Assembly: GCA_035263845.1 (NCBI GenBank)
Contig: DATFQY010000050.1
Span: 1 to 42,673 of the forward strand
Reading direction: 5' to 3'
Length of the DNA stretch: 42,673 nt
Origin: JAWOLE01 sp035263845
GTDB taxonomy: Bacteria > Acidobacteriota > Thermoanaerobaculia > UBA5066 > Gp7-AA6
Made by a program: the position numbers and the translations under genes. The notes beneath the pieces are model-generated. The model saw nothing but the letters and a program-made list of their open reading frames with translations. It did no database searches and was not told the DNA's origin. This document shows positions 1 to 7,843 of the stretch, piece after piece (within the stretch, counting starts at the first letter, position 1; every line of letters starts with the position of its first letter).

Positions 1-1280
1 GGCTCGTAATAGCCGCTGCGCGCGGAGACCTGCCAGCTCTTGTTCTTGACCTTGACCTTCAGAGTGTGGAACTTTCCGTTCTCCGGCACGCGGACCGGCT
101 GGAAGGCGAGGAGGTAGATGAGTCCGGTCCTTTCCAGGAGCTTGTCGAAGGAGTCCGACATCTCGTTCGCGTTCTTCAAGAACTGGCCGCCGGTCTCCTC
201 CGAGATGTAGAAGAGCGTGTCCTGGCCGTTGATCGGAAGGTCGTTGGCGGTCATTGCGACCCCCGTGCGGAGGCCGCCGATGTCCACCGAGTGGATGATG
301 CAATCGGAGCGGTTGAACAACGCGAGCGCGCGGGTCATCTGACTCTTCAAGTCCGTGTTCCCGAAGCGGCTGTCGTTGTCGATCTTCCAGGTCTGGCCCC
401 GGATGGCCCACTCCGCCTCCTTGGCTCCGGCATTGGAGCTCGTGGCGCCGGACAGCTCGCGGCTGTCGAATCCTTCCGAGAGGTAGAGGATGTGCTTCCT
501 TCCCGGAACGGCGTCGAGGGAGACCGCGAGCTTGGCGAAAGAGTCGAGCATCCGGCTGATGCGGTCGCGGTAGATCGACCGCGCGCTCTTCTCGAACATC
601 GTCTGCATGTTCTCCAGCGCCTCCCCCATCGCCGCGTCGAGACCGCTGCCGGGGTCGCCGCCGGTGATCGAGAAGGGGTTGTCGGAGACCTGGTTGGGCT
701 GTGTGACGAGGAGGGCGAGCGGATCGGGATTACGCTGGACCAGGTTGGGAAGGCCCAGCGTGTCCACGGCGACCGCGAGCTGGGTCCGGTCGCCGGTGAA
801 CCCGACGATCAGGCGGAACCCGGTCTCCACCGAGTAAGTCGCGATGGCGGCGGTGTCGAGCTCCTTCATGCGGGTCACGACGAAGTCCCGGGCCGAGTGG
901 CGCGCGCGGACGACCCCCTGGACCGACGCGAAGGAGAGGTCGAAGAGGATCAGGAAGTGGCGGCTCGCCGCCGGGTTGAGCGGGGGTTCTCCGGGCTCGG
1001 GGGCCGGGAGGGCCCTTCTCTGGTCGAGGACCTCGAATCCCGTGATCGTCTGCGGCTTGCCGTCGTCGAAGACCTCGAAATCCTCGGCCTTGAGCCCCTC
1101 GACCGGCTTGCCGTCCTTGTCCACGACGTTGACCGGGACCTCGACGACGACGACGCGCGCTTCCTCGCGCACCGTGTTCGGAGGATCGGTCTTGACCGCT
1201 TTCTGGGCCAGGACGAAAGAGGAGAATCCCAGCGCCGCGACGGACGCGGCGGCGGCTCCGACCCGAAGGCTCTGGCGCAT
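1..1280 (-). CDS. VWFA-related domain protein, 3' end beyond window
   Basis: Partial: 426 codons are visible and the gene runs off the left edge. A Sec-type signal peptide covers about residues 1-25, ending near FVLAQ. Residues 45-85 form a beta-rich segment (VPVNVVDKDGKPVEGL, DFEVFDDG), and a von Willebrand A fold begins near residue 108. This arrangement matches the acidobacterial VWFA-related family, exported proteins of unknown function. The metal site reads DLSFAS at 114-119, so the second Ser of the usual DxSxS is shifted by one. The ATG is chosen because it starts the signal peptide and follows a G-rich run that could serve as ribosome site. It lies 78 bp downstream of the sulfatase-like gene and may share its transcript. 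Family call is good; substrate or partner is unknown. Confidence 0.88.
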   Translation of the reverse strand, partial: MRQSLRVGAAAASVAALGFSSFVLAQKAVKTDPPNTVREEARVVVVEVPVNVVDKDGKPVEGLKAEDFEVFDDGKPQTITGFEVLDQRRALPAPEPGEPPLNPAASRHFLILFDLSFASVQGVVRARHSARDFVVTRMKELDTAAIATYSVETGFRLIVGFTGDRTQLAVAVDTLGLPNLVQRNPDPLALLVTQPNQVSDNPFSITGGDPGSGLDAAMGEALENMQTMFEKSARSIYRDRISRMLDSFAKLAVSLDAVPGRKHILYLSEGFDSRELSGATSSNAGAKEAEWAIRGQTWKIDNDSRFGNTDLKSQMTRALALFNRSDCIIHSVDIGGLRTGVAMTANDLPINGQDTLFYISEETGGQFLKNANEMSDSFDKLLERTGLIYLLAFQPVRVPENGKFHTLKVKVKNKSWQVSARSGYYE

Positions 1281-1358
1281 GGCGCACCCCCCCGATGTTT
1301 CCTATCTTCCTCCCGGGGGACGCCTTGCGCAACCAATCGTTGGGCCGGAGACCCGATC

Positions 1359-3524
1359 TCAGCGGGTTGCCGGAGCCTGGTCCCGCGCGCCGGGAAAGAC
1401 GGTCCCCGCTCTGGAGCGAACGGCGGCCGCGGCGGCGCGGTCCCCGAGGACTTCCCACGTGTGGGCCGCAGCGAACCAGACGTCCGGGCGCCGGGACTTT
1501 ACTGTCATCTCCTCGAGAATCCGCCGCGTCTCTCCGCCTTTTCCCTGGCTCGCGTAGAGCAGGGCCAGTCCCGTCCATCCCCTCGGGTTCTCCGGGAAGG
1601 ACTGGATCTCGCGGCGGAACGCCTCCTCCGCCTCGCTCTCGCGCCCGAGGCGCGCGAGGACGTCACCTCTAAGGAACTCTTCATCTTTGATGGGAGGGGC
1701 GACCTCCTTTTCGGACGCGCGCTTCAACTCCTCGAGCGCATTCCACGACGCGTCGAGCGATCCCGCCTGCTTCTCGGCTTGCGCCAGGAGCAGCCGGCAC
1801 CGGCGCGACCGCTCGTCGGCGGCGAGGCACTCCTTCGCGAGGCGGCGGGCCTCCTCGGCATGCCCGGAGGCGAGCTCTACCTGGATCGAGAGCTCCCGCG
1901 CTCCGGACGCCCCCATCGCCGAGGCCGCCTGAGCGTAGGTCCGGGCCCGGGCGGTATCTCCCTTTTCCAGGGCGAGCTCCGCGAGGCCGACGACGATCTG
2001 CGATCGGCCCGGCACCATCCGGTCCGCCTCGAGCAGCGCGTCGAAAGCCTCCGCCGGCCGGCCCGCCTGGCGAAGCACCCGCGCGAGCGCCTCCTTCGCG
2101 TCCAGCATCCCGGGCGATTCGGCGGCGAGCTTTCGAAGGACCGCCGCGGCCTCCTCGTAACGACCCTCCGCCGAGAGCCGCGAGGATTCCTTGAGGGCCG
2201 CGAGAGCTCCGATGCGGTCCTTCGGATCGGGAAGGTTCTTTCCGGCGGCCTGGGACGTCACCGAGATGTAACCGAGGGCCGCGAGCTTCTTGACGGTCTC
2301 GGGGTCCGCGGACCCCGGCTCGGTGAAGGGCCTCTCCATCCGGTCCAGCTCGGCTCGCATCGCGCGGAGCGCGTCCGGGACTCCGCGGGCCAGGTCGTTC
2401 TTCTCGCCGGGATCGGCGGTCCAGTCGTAGATCTCGGGCCGAGGCGCGTGGATGTACTGGAAGCGCCGGTCGGTCAGCGAGGCGAGGTCGCTCCAGCCCA
2501 GGTGAAAGCGCGGGTAGAGCGTCTCGCTGTAGACGCGGCGGGAATCCTCCCTGCCGTTCCTCGACAGCAGGGACGACCCTGGAAGCCCCTCCGGGGGCTT
2601 GACGCCCGCCGCCGCGGCCACGGTCGGGAAGACGTCCACAAGCGCGGCGGTGCGGCCGTCCCGCGCGGCGGAATGGGAGCCTGGGAGCTTGACGAAGAGA
2701 GGAACGCGGACCGCCTCGCGGTAGAGGAAGATCCCGTGCTCGTCCTCGCCGTGGTCGCCGAGGCCCTCCCCGTGATCCGAGAGGAACACCACGAGCGAGC
2801 CGTCGTATCGTCCCTTCGCCTTCAGGAACGCCAGGAACTTCCCGACGGCGTCGTCGGCCGCGGCGATCTCGCCGTCGTATGGCCTGGCCGTGTAGCGCGC
2901 GGAGAAGGGCTCGGGCGGCGTATACGGCGAGTGGGGCTCGTAGAGGTGGAGGAACGCGAAGAAAGGCTTGCCTTCCGGCAGCTCCGAGACCCAGCGCTCG
3001 AGGATCCTCTCGGTCTCGAGGCCGGGCCGCTGGACCTCCCCGATCGCCTGGCCGGCCCGGCTCGCCTCGACCCGGTCGTCGTAGAAGTCGAAGCCCGCGG
3101 AGATCCCCGTCGTGTGATCGAGCACGAAGGCCGAGACGGCCGCGCCCGTGGCGTATCCGCGGCCCTTGAGCAGCGAGGCCAGCGTCGTCCGTGACTTCTC
3201 CAGCCGGTAGCCGACGTTGTCCCGGACGCCGTCCTGGAAAGGCAGGAGGCCGGTCAGGAGCGAGGCATGAGACGGCAGCGTCAGCGGGACCTGGGAGACG
3301 GCGTTCTCGAAGACGATCGAGTCGCGGGCGAGCGCGTCGAGCGCCGGCGTCTCGACGCCCTTGTAACCGTAGGCCGGGAGGTGGTCGGCGCGAAGCGTGT
3401 CCACACAGATCAGGACGACCGGCGCGTTGGGGAAGACATCGGCCTCCCGCCGGCATGCGGCGAGGGACGTCAAGAAAAAGAACGCGACGAGGATGAGGGA
3501 ACGACGCGAGGCGGGCGGGCGCAA
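1359..3524 (-). CDS. Sulfatase-fold lipoprotein with C-terminal TPR repeats (copy 1)
   Basis: 721 residues. A lipoprotein signal (lipobox LAAC, Cys24) predicts anchoring in a membrane. Residues 35-400 are an alkaline-phosphatase/sulfatase fold: metal-site DTLRADHL (Asp42), active-site segment TLPSHASLLTG (82-92), and SDHGEGLGDHGE (249-260). The residue aligned with the Cys/Ser converted to formylglycine is Thr82, and the usual following Arg is His86, so this is probably not a formylglycine sulfatase. Thr nucleophiles occur in related phospho-transferases and phosphodiesterases. Residues about 420-710 are TPR-like helices. The only start allowed by the upstream in-frame stop is TTG, which lies inside a dispersed palindrome that also supplies an AGGGG ribosome-site-like motif. 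It is paralogous to the gene at 7844-10033. Substrate unknown. Confidence 0.9.
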   Translation of the reverse strand: MRPPASRRSLILVAFFFLTSLAACRREADVFPNAPVVLICVDTLRADHLPAYGYKGVETPALDALARDSIVFENAVSQVPLTLPSHASLLTGLLPFQDGVRDNVGYRLEKSRTTLASLLKGRGYATGAAVSAFVLDHTTGISAGFDFYDDRVEASRAGQAIGEVQRPGLETERILERWVSELPEGKPFFAFLHLYEPHSPYTPPEPFSARYTARPYDGEIAAADDAVGKFLAFLKAKGRYDGSLVVFLSDHGEGLGDHGEDEHGIFLYREAVRVPLFVKLPGSHSAARDGRTAALVDVFPTVAAAAGVKPPEGLPGSSLLSRNGREDSRRVYSETLYPRFHLGWSDLASLTDRRFQYIHAPRPEIYDWTADPGEKNDLARGVPDALRAMRAELDRMERPFTEPGSADPETVKKLAALGYISVTSQAAGKNLPDPKDRIGALAALKESSRLSAEGRYEEAAAVLRKLAAESPGMLDAKEALARVLRQAGRPAEAFDALLEADRMVPGRSQIVVGLAELALEKGDTARARTYAQAASAMGASGARELSIQVELASGHAEEARRLAKECLAADERSRRCRLLLAQAEKQAGSLDASWNALEELKRASEKEVAPPIKDEEFLRGDVLARLGRESEAEEAFRREIQSFPENPRGWTGLALLYASQGKGGETRRILEEMTVKSRRPDVWFAAAHTWEVLGDRAAAAAVRSRAGTVFPGARDQAPATR

Positions 3525-3538
3525 CGCCCGCCCCTACG
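3508..3538 (-). repeat. Dispersed GTAGGGG palindrome, copy 1
   Basis: On the plus strand GGGCGGGCG (3513-3521), a CAA loop and CGCCCGCCC (3525-3533) form a perfect 9-bp stem, followed by CTACG. On the minus strand it reads CGTAGGGGCGGGCGTTG, so it contains a Shine-Dalgarno-like AGGGG, the TTG start codon of the sulfatase-like gene, and an in-frame TAG just upstream. Related copies lie at 24294-24322 and 30108-30132. Confidence 0.75.
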
Positions 3539-3550
3539 GCACGTCTTGGA

Positions 3551-4528
3551 TCATTTGATGCTCTTCAAGAGATCCTTTGCGTCGGCGGCGTGGGAGCCGT
3601 TGGGCTCGAGCTCCAGGCACTTCTGGAGGTCCGCCTTCGCCTCCGGGTTCTTCTTCAACTGGAGCGCCGTGAGACCGCGATAGAAGTAGCCCTCCGCGTC
3701 GTCGGGTTTGATCTTCACCGCGCGGTCGAACTGGTCCCAGGCGCCCGCCGGGTTCTTCTTGTTCAGCAGGACGATCCCCGCGTTCAGGAACACGCCGGGG
3801 TCCTTGACGCTGTCGGCCGGGAGCTTGTCGAGCAGCGCCTTGCCCTCCTCGACGTTGCCCTTCTCGATCTGGAGGTTGGCGAGGAGAAGCGTCGTGTCTA
3901 CGTCCTCCGGCGCCGCGTCATGAGCCTTCTGGAGGGCGCCGATCGCCTCGTCGTACTTCTTCTCGCCGTAGTAGGTCCTCGCGATCGCACGCAGGATGAT
4001 CGGGTTGTTCGGCACGGCGGCGAGCGCCTTCTCGTACTCGCCGCGAGCTCCCGCGTAGTCCTTCTGGTCGAGCAAGGCATTGCCCTTCTCGATCATCGGG
4101 ATGATCTCCGCTCTCGTGTCCTTCGGCGCGATCGCGGCGCCGGCCGGCGCCGCCGGCGGAGCGTCAGGCATCTTCTCGAGCTTGATCTCCATCGGCGGGA
4201 TGCGTGTCAGCTCGGAGAGGTGGACCTGCGTCTTGCGCGTGACGTAACCGGGCGCCGTGATGTCCACGTCCCAGTCCCCGCTGGCGAACCCATAGTAAGC
4301 GAAGCGGCCCTTCGCGTCCGTCTCAACGGTCGGCCCGACATCCTTACCGTGGAGCTTGAAGACGAGCTGCGCCTTGGCGATCGGCTCGCCCTTGTCGCCG
4401 ACGACGTGGCCATCGAGGCGGGCCTTGCCCTTCCAGTCCTGCCCGGCGGCCGGGGCCGCCAGGGACAGCGCGGCCAGGGACGCGAACGCGATCGGAAGCG
4501 CCCCCCGGAACGGGCGATGGAATCCCAT
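3551..4528 (-). CDS. Exported regulatory-like-domain / TPR protein
   Basis: 325 residues. A signal peptide covers 1-30 (ends near AAGQ). Residues 35-118 look like a carboxypeptidase regulatory-like beta sandwich (GHVVGDKGEPIAKAQLVFKL, then GRFAYYGFASGDWDVDITAPGY split around residue 85), the same type of domain that starts the neighbouring TonB receptors. A Pro/Ala linker follows (121-135), then about five TPR units (145-322). Start chosen at ATG 4528, preceded by GGAGGAGGAACCC, which contains a strong ribosome site; the frame is open further upstream but that part overlaps the receptor gene. It sits between a TonB receptor terminator and the sulfatase-like gene. Probably a periplasmic protein-binding scaffold; function not known. 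Confidence 0.87.
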   Translation of the reverse strand: MGFHRPFRGALPIAFASLAALSLAAPAAGQDWKGKARLDGHVVGDKGEPIAKAQLVFKLHGKDVGPTVETDAKGRFAYYGFASGDWDVDITAPGYVTRKTQVHLSELTRIPPMEIKLEKMPDAPPAAPAGAAIAPKDTRAEIIPMIEKGNALLDQKDYAGARGEYEKALAAVPNNPIILRAIARTYYGEKKYDEAIGALQKAHDAAPEDVDTTLLLANLQIEKGNVEEGKALLDKLPADSVKDPGVFLNAGIVLLNKKNPAGAWDQFDRAVKIKPDDAEGYFYRGLTALQLKKNPEAKADLQKCLELEPNGSHAADAKDLLKSIK

Positions 4529-4540
4529 GGGTTCCTCCTC

Positions 4541-4583
4541 CTCCAGCAAAAAGAAAAAGCCCGGCGGCGCGAGCCGCCGGGCT
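4541..4583 (-). terminator. Intrinsic terminator after TonB receptor 1
   Basis: A perfect 11-bp stem (AGCCCGGCGGC 4558-4568, loop GCGA, GCCGCCGGGCT 4573-4583) is followed on the minus strand by TTTTCTTTTTG. This is a textbook Rho-independent terminator for the receptor ending at 4606. The small TPR gene downstream then needs read-through or its own promoter. Confidence 0.92.
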
Positions 4584-4605
4584 GAGATTCTAACCGTGAA
4601 GAGAC

Positions 4606-7527
4606 TTAGAAGGAGATCCGTCCGGAGAACCGGAGGATTCGCGGCGCCTGGGTCTCGAAGATCGTGTTGGTCCCGTTGACCGGGCTGCTCACGTTCAACC
4701 GCGAGTTCCTCTGTGTCACCGTGATGTCGTTGAACACGTTGAACATGTCCACGGCGATCGTCGCGGAGACCGTCGAGGTGATCGGGATGTTCTTGTCCAG
4801 CCTCAGGTCGAGCTGGTGGGCCCACGCATAGCGGAAGGCGTCGACGTTGGTCGCATAGACGCGGGAGCTGCCGTCGCGGACTGCGGTGTCGGAGATCCAG
4901 TAGGCGATCGGATAGCCCTCGCGGCCGTAGAAGTTGCCGGCAACCGTGAAGCCCAGCGGGAGCTGGTAGGCGCCGCTGACGTTGAACTGCCACCGGGCCT
5001 GCAGGTTGACGTTGCCGAAGGAGCCGCTGCCGCCGCCGGCGTTGGGCGCCAGCAGGCCGCCGTCCTCGCACATGCCGGGAACCGAGTCCTCGCCGCTGTT
5101 GTAGAGCTTGTTGTTCGGGTCCGGGCACGCTCCTGATCCGACGTTCTGCTTGGCCATGTTGTACGCGAAGCTGCCGCGCGCCATCCAGCCCCCGGAGAGG
5201 CGCTTGTTGAGCGTCAGCTCGACGCCGTTGAAGTCCTGCGTGTAGTTGGGGCGGTTCGTGTAATAGACGCCCGGCGGGAGCGTCCCGTTGATCACGTAGA
5301 CCGGGACGGTGACGGTCTGGCCATTGGGCAACGTGGCCGTGTCGTTATGGTCGAAGTGGTAGCTCGGGACTGCTCCGCTGGCGTCGGAGCGGTAGGAGAA
5401 GTAGAAGTCCTTCGCATGGCGGTAGGTGTAGGCCGCGTCCACCGCGAAGTTCGGGAAGAGCTCATGCCCCACGCCGATGACGAACTCGTCGGTCTTCTGC
5501 GACTTGATGTCCGGGTTGATGTTGTTGACCGAGACCGGCGAGGTCGGGTTGGCCGGGTTGAAGTTGACAGTACGAACTGCGGCGCCGGAAGTGTTGAGCT
5601 CGCCCGGGTCGATCAGGTTGTTTTTGTTCGCGTCGATCCACGGATAGTACGCGTAGGCGACGCCGGGGATGGCCGACAGAGCGCTGTTGGGGAACGAGCC
5701 GAGCTGGTTGGCGTACCGCGCGTAGGAGGCGCGGGCCAGCGTCCGGCGCTGCTCGCCAAGGGCGTAGGTCACGCCGAAGCGCGGGGAGACGTCCTGCCAG
5801 TGGATGCCGTCGCGCTCCGGGGCGTTCGCCGCCGGAAGGATGTTCGGGTAGAGCGGGTTGGCGGGGACGTTGCTCGCCAGCGCGGTGCCCTTCTGGTCGT
5901 CGTAGCGCAGGCCAGCGGAGATCGTCAGCCGGTCGGCCGTGATCGTGTCGCTGGCGTAGGCGCTCCAATAGGTCACCTCGGTGCGGCCCTTGGAGTCGCG
6001 GGTGATGGCGCCGCAAGCCTGGTGAGTGACGCCGGCCACGGTGCAGTCACCAGGGCTGTTGGCCGCGAAGGCGATCAGCCCCTGGCCCGGCCAGCTGCCG
6101 ATGCTGGTGATTCCCGTGTTGCGCCACGAGCCGCCGCCCTTGATCTCGTGGCCGAGGTTGCCCGTGTTGAAGAAGTAGTTGAAGCTGCCCAGGGCCTGGT
6201 GCTGCGGCCTCTTGAAGTACTGGTTGATGAAGCTGTTGTGCCAGACACTGCTCGAGTCCTGGTAGACCTGCTTGTCGCCACCCTCCGCCACGAGCTGGAA
6301 GCCCTCGTCCAGGTAGGAGTAGAAGGCGTCCACGACGAGGTTCGAGCTGATGACCTGGTTGTCCTCGATCTTGTAGAGCGCCGTCGGGCCCTTCTGGTCA
6401 ACCGTCGTCTCGGGCGGACGCGTGATCGCCGCGCTGCGGCCCTGCTTCCTCTTGTCGCCCCGCAGGTAGAACCCGGTCAGGGCGTTGGAGGGAAGGACCT
6501 GCCAGTTCAGCTTGCCGTTGATGTCTTCCAGGGTCGTCTTGTCCGGGAACCCGGTCGTCGTGATCAGGTCGATCTGGTCGCGGCCGTAGGAGCCCCACAG
6601 CCAAAGCCGGTCGCGAAGGACCGGTCCGCCGACCTCGATGCCGTAATCCTGGACGCCCGAGATCTGGCTGCCGACGAAGCTTCCGTTGCCGGCCGCCGAC
6701 TGCTTCTTCATTTCGCTGTTCAGGTCCGGATGCGCCTGGAAGGCGGGGTCCGTGATGAACACGCGGGCGGAGCCGTGGACGTCGTTGGTTCCGCGCTTGG
6801 TGACCATGTTGAGCGTGACGCCGGCCGTCGCGATGGACGGGTCGTTGCCGCCCGTGACGACCTGCAGTTCCTGGAAGGCGTCGAAGTCCCAGTAGGTCGG
6901 CGACGACGCGCCCGACGCCATGTCGGAGACCGTGACGCCGTCGAGGTTCCAGGAGCCCTGAGTCGTCTGCGCGCCCTTGGCGACGAAGATCGACTGCTGG
7001 CCGCTCTGGTTGCCGCCGACGTTCAAGCGGTCGATCTGGACGCCCGGGATCGTCTGCATGACGACCCAGGGGTCACGCGCGCTGGGGATCATGTCCATCT
7101 CGTTGCGTGTGACGGTCGCGCCCGTTCCGACCTTCTTGGTGTCGAGCAGCGGGGCCTGCCCCTCGACCGTGACCGCCGCCTCGACCTTGGTGAGCTTCAT
7201 GGTGGCGCGGACGTCGGTGTTGTGGCCGAGGGCAACGGAGACGGCTTTCTGGTCCACCGTCGTGAACCCGGAGAGCTCCATCTTCAAGCCGTAGCCCGTG
7301 CTCGGCGCCAGGTTCAAGAAGTGGAACTCGCCGCGGTTGTCGGTCGTTGTGATCAAGGTCGGGCCGCCGCCGGAGAGCGTGACCGTAACGCCCGGCAGAG
7401 CGCTGCCGTCCTCGGCGATGACTCGCCCGTAAAGGTTCCCGCTCTGCGCCTGTCCCAGCGCGAGGCCTGCCACAGCCATCGCGGCAAGGACAACGAGAGC
7501 GGTCATCCGGAGATTGGTTCCTCTCAT
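4606..7527 (-). CDS. TonB-dependent receptor, Oar-like (receptor 1)
   Basis: 973 residues. Signal peptide 1-26 (ends LALGQAQ), then a carboxypeptidase regulatory-like sandwich (29-112, GRVIAEDGSALPGVTVTLSG at 34-53), a plug region (about 118-260, with WNLDGVTVSDM and TLNMVTKRGTNDVHGSA), and a long beta-barrel ending in Phe as expected for BAM-inserted outer-membrane proteins. This layout is typical of Oar-like receptors abundant in Acidobacteriota; they import or bind large unknown ligands using TonB energy. ATG 7527 has an AGGAGG site four bases upstream. A terminator follows it. It shares layout but not close sequence with the receptor at 10119-13100. The ligand cannot be read from the sequence. 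Confidence 0.95.
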   Translation of the reverse strand: MRGTNLRMTALVVLAAMAVAGLALGQAQSGNLYGRVIAEDGSALPGVTVTLSGGGPTLITTTDNRGEFHFLNLAPSTGYGLKMELSGFTTVDQKAVSVALGHNTDVRATMKLTKVEAAVTVEGQAPLLDTKKVGTGATVTRNEMDMIPSARDPWVVMQTIPGVQIDRLNVGGNQSGQQSIFVAKGAQTTQGSWNLDGVTVSDMASGASSPTYWDFDAFQELQVVTGGNDPSIATAGVTLNMVTKRGTNDVHGSARVFITDPAFQAHPDLNSEMKKQSAAGNGSFVGSQISGVQDYGIEVGGPVLRDRLWLWGSYGRDQIDLITTTGFPDKTTLEDINGKLNWQVLPSNALTGFYLRGDKRKQGRSAAITRPPETTVDQKGPTALYKIEDNQVISSNLVVDAFYSYLDEGFQLVAEGGDKQVYQDSSSVWHNSFINQYFKRPQHQALGSFNYFFNTGNLGHEIKGGGSWRNTGITSIGSWPGQGLIAFAANSPGDCTVAGVTHQACGAITRDSKGRTEVTYWSAYASDTITADRLTISAGLRYDDQKGTALASNVPANPLYPNILPAANAPERDGIHWQDVSPRFGVTYALGEQRRTLARASYARYANQLGSFPNSALSAIPGVAYAYYPWIDANKNNLIDPGELNTSGAAVRTVNFNPANPTSPVSVNNINPDIKSQKTDEFVIGVGHELFPNFAVDAAYTYRHAKDFYFSYRSDASGAVPSYHFDHNDTATLPNGQTVTVPVYVINGTLPPGVYYTNRPNYTQDFNGVELTLNKRLSGGWMARGSFAYNMAKQNVGSGACPDPNNKLYNSGEDSVPGMCEDGGLLAPNAGGGSGSFGNVNLQARWQFNVSGAYQLPLGFTVAGNFYGREGYPIAYWISDTAVRDGSSRVYATNVDAFRYAWAHQLDLRLDKNIPITSTVSATIAVDMFNVFNDITVTQRNSRLNVSSPVNGTNTIFETQAPRILRFSGRISF

Positions 7528-7843
7528 TACCCCTCCTTCTCTTTCTGCTCTAGCGAGCAGCTTTCGAACACACCTTCCCTACCCGGAAAGCCCTTTCTTC
7601 CTAGGTTCGAGACATCCTTGCATGTGAGTTTACTGCCAATGTGGCGAAAATTTAGCAAGATGAAGGCCACTTGGAGGCTTGGGAATAAACGGCTGAAGGG
7701 GTTCGAGTTAGTACGAATCTGAACGTTCCTTAAAGGCGGTCCACAATCAAGTTTTTGAATCCTGATTCAAATTACCCATTGGGACCGGAAGGCCCACTGC
7801 GTGGCTCCGTGTCTCACGCCGGGATGACTCCCGGACTCGCCTT
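7528..7843. other. 316-bp non-coding gap upstream of receptor 1
   Basis: AT-richer than its surroundings and without a convincing gene. It should carry the receptor 1 promoter and leader. Visible elements are the AGGAGG ribosome site (7532-7537), a 6-bp hairpin CTGCTC/GAGCAG (7545-7560) just upstream of it in the leader, and an 8-bp inverted repeat at 7754-7771. No promoter pair close enough to consensus to name. Confidence 0.6.
7754..7771. promoter_or_regulatory. Inverted repeat, candidate operator
   Basis: TTTGAATC, two bases, GATTCAAA: a perfect 8-bp dyad of the size of a dimeric repressor site, in the intergenic region between the sulfatase-like gene (ends 7844) and receptor 1. Symmetry is the only evidence; no cognate regulator is in the window. 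Confidence 0.35.

Noticed and set aside
66..3194. 1042-codon open frame on the plus strand, and other long plus-strand frames such as 5347-7722
   Set aside because: They lie opposite well-recognised minus-strand genes, have Arg/Val/Asp-rich composition with no domain, and result from the lack of stop codons in GC-rich antisense frames.
7528..7843. Riboswitch or small RNA gene upstream of receptor 1
   Set aside because: Only a 6-bp hairpin and an 8-bp dyad are visible; no known aptamer pattern was recognised.
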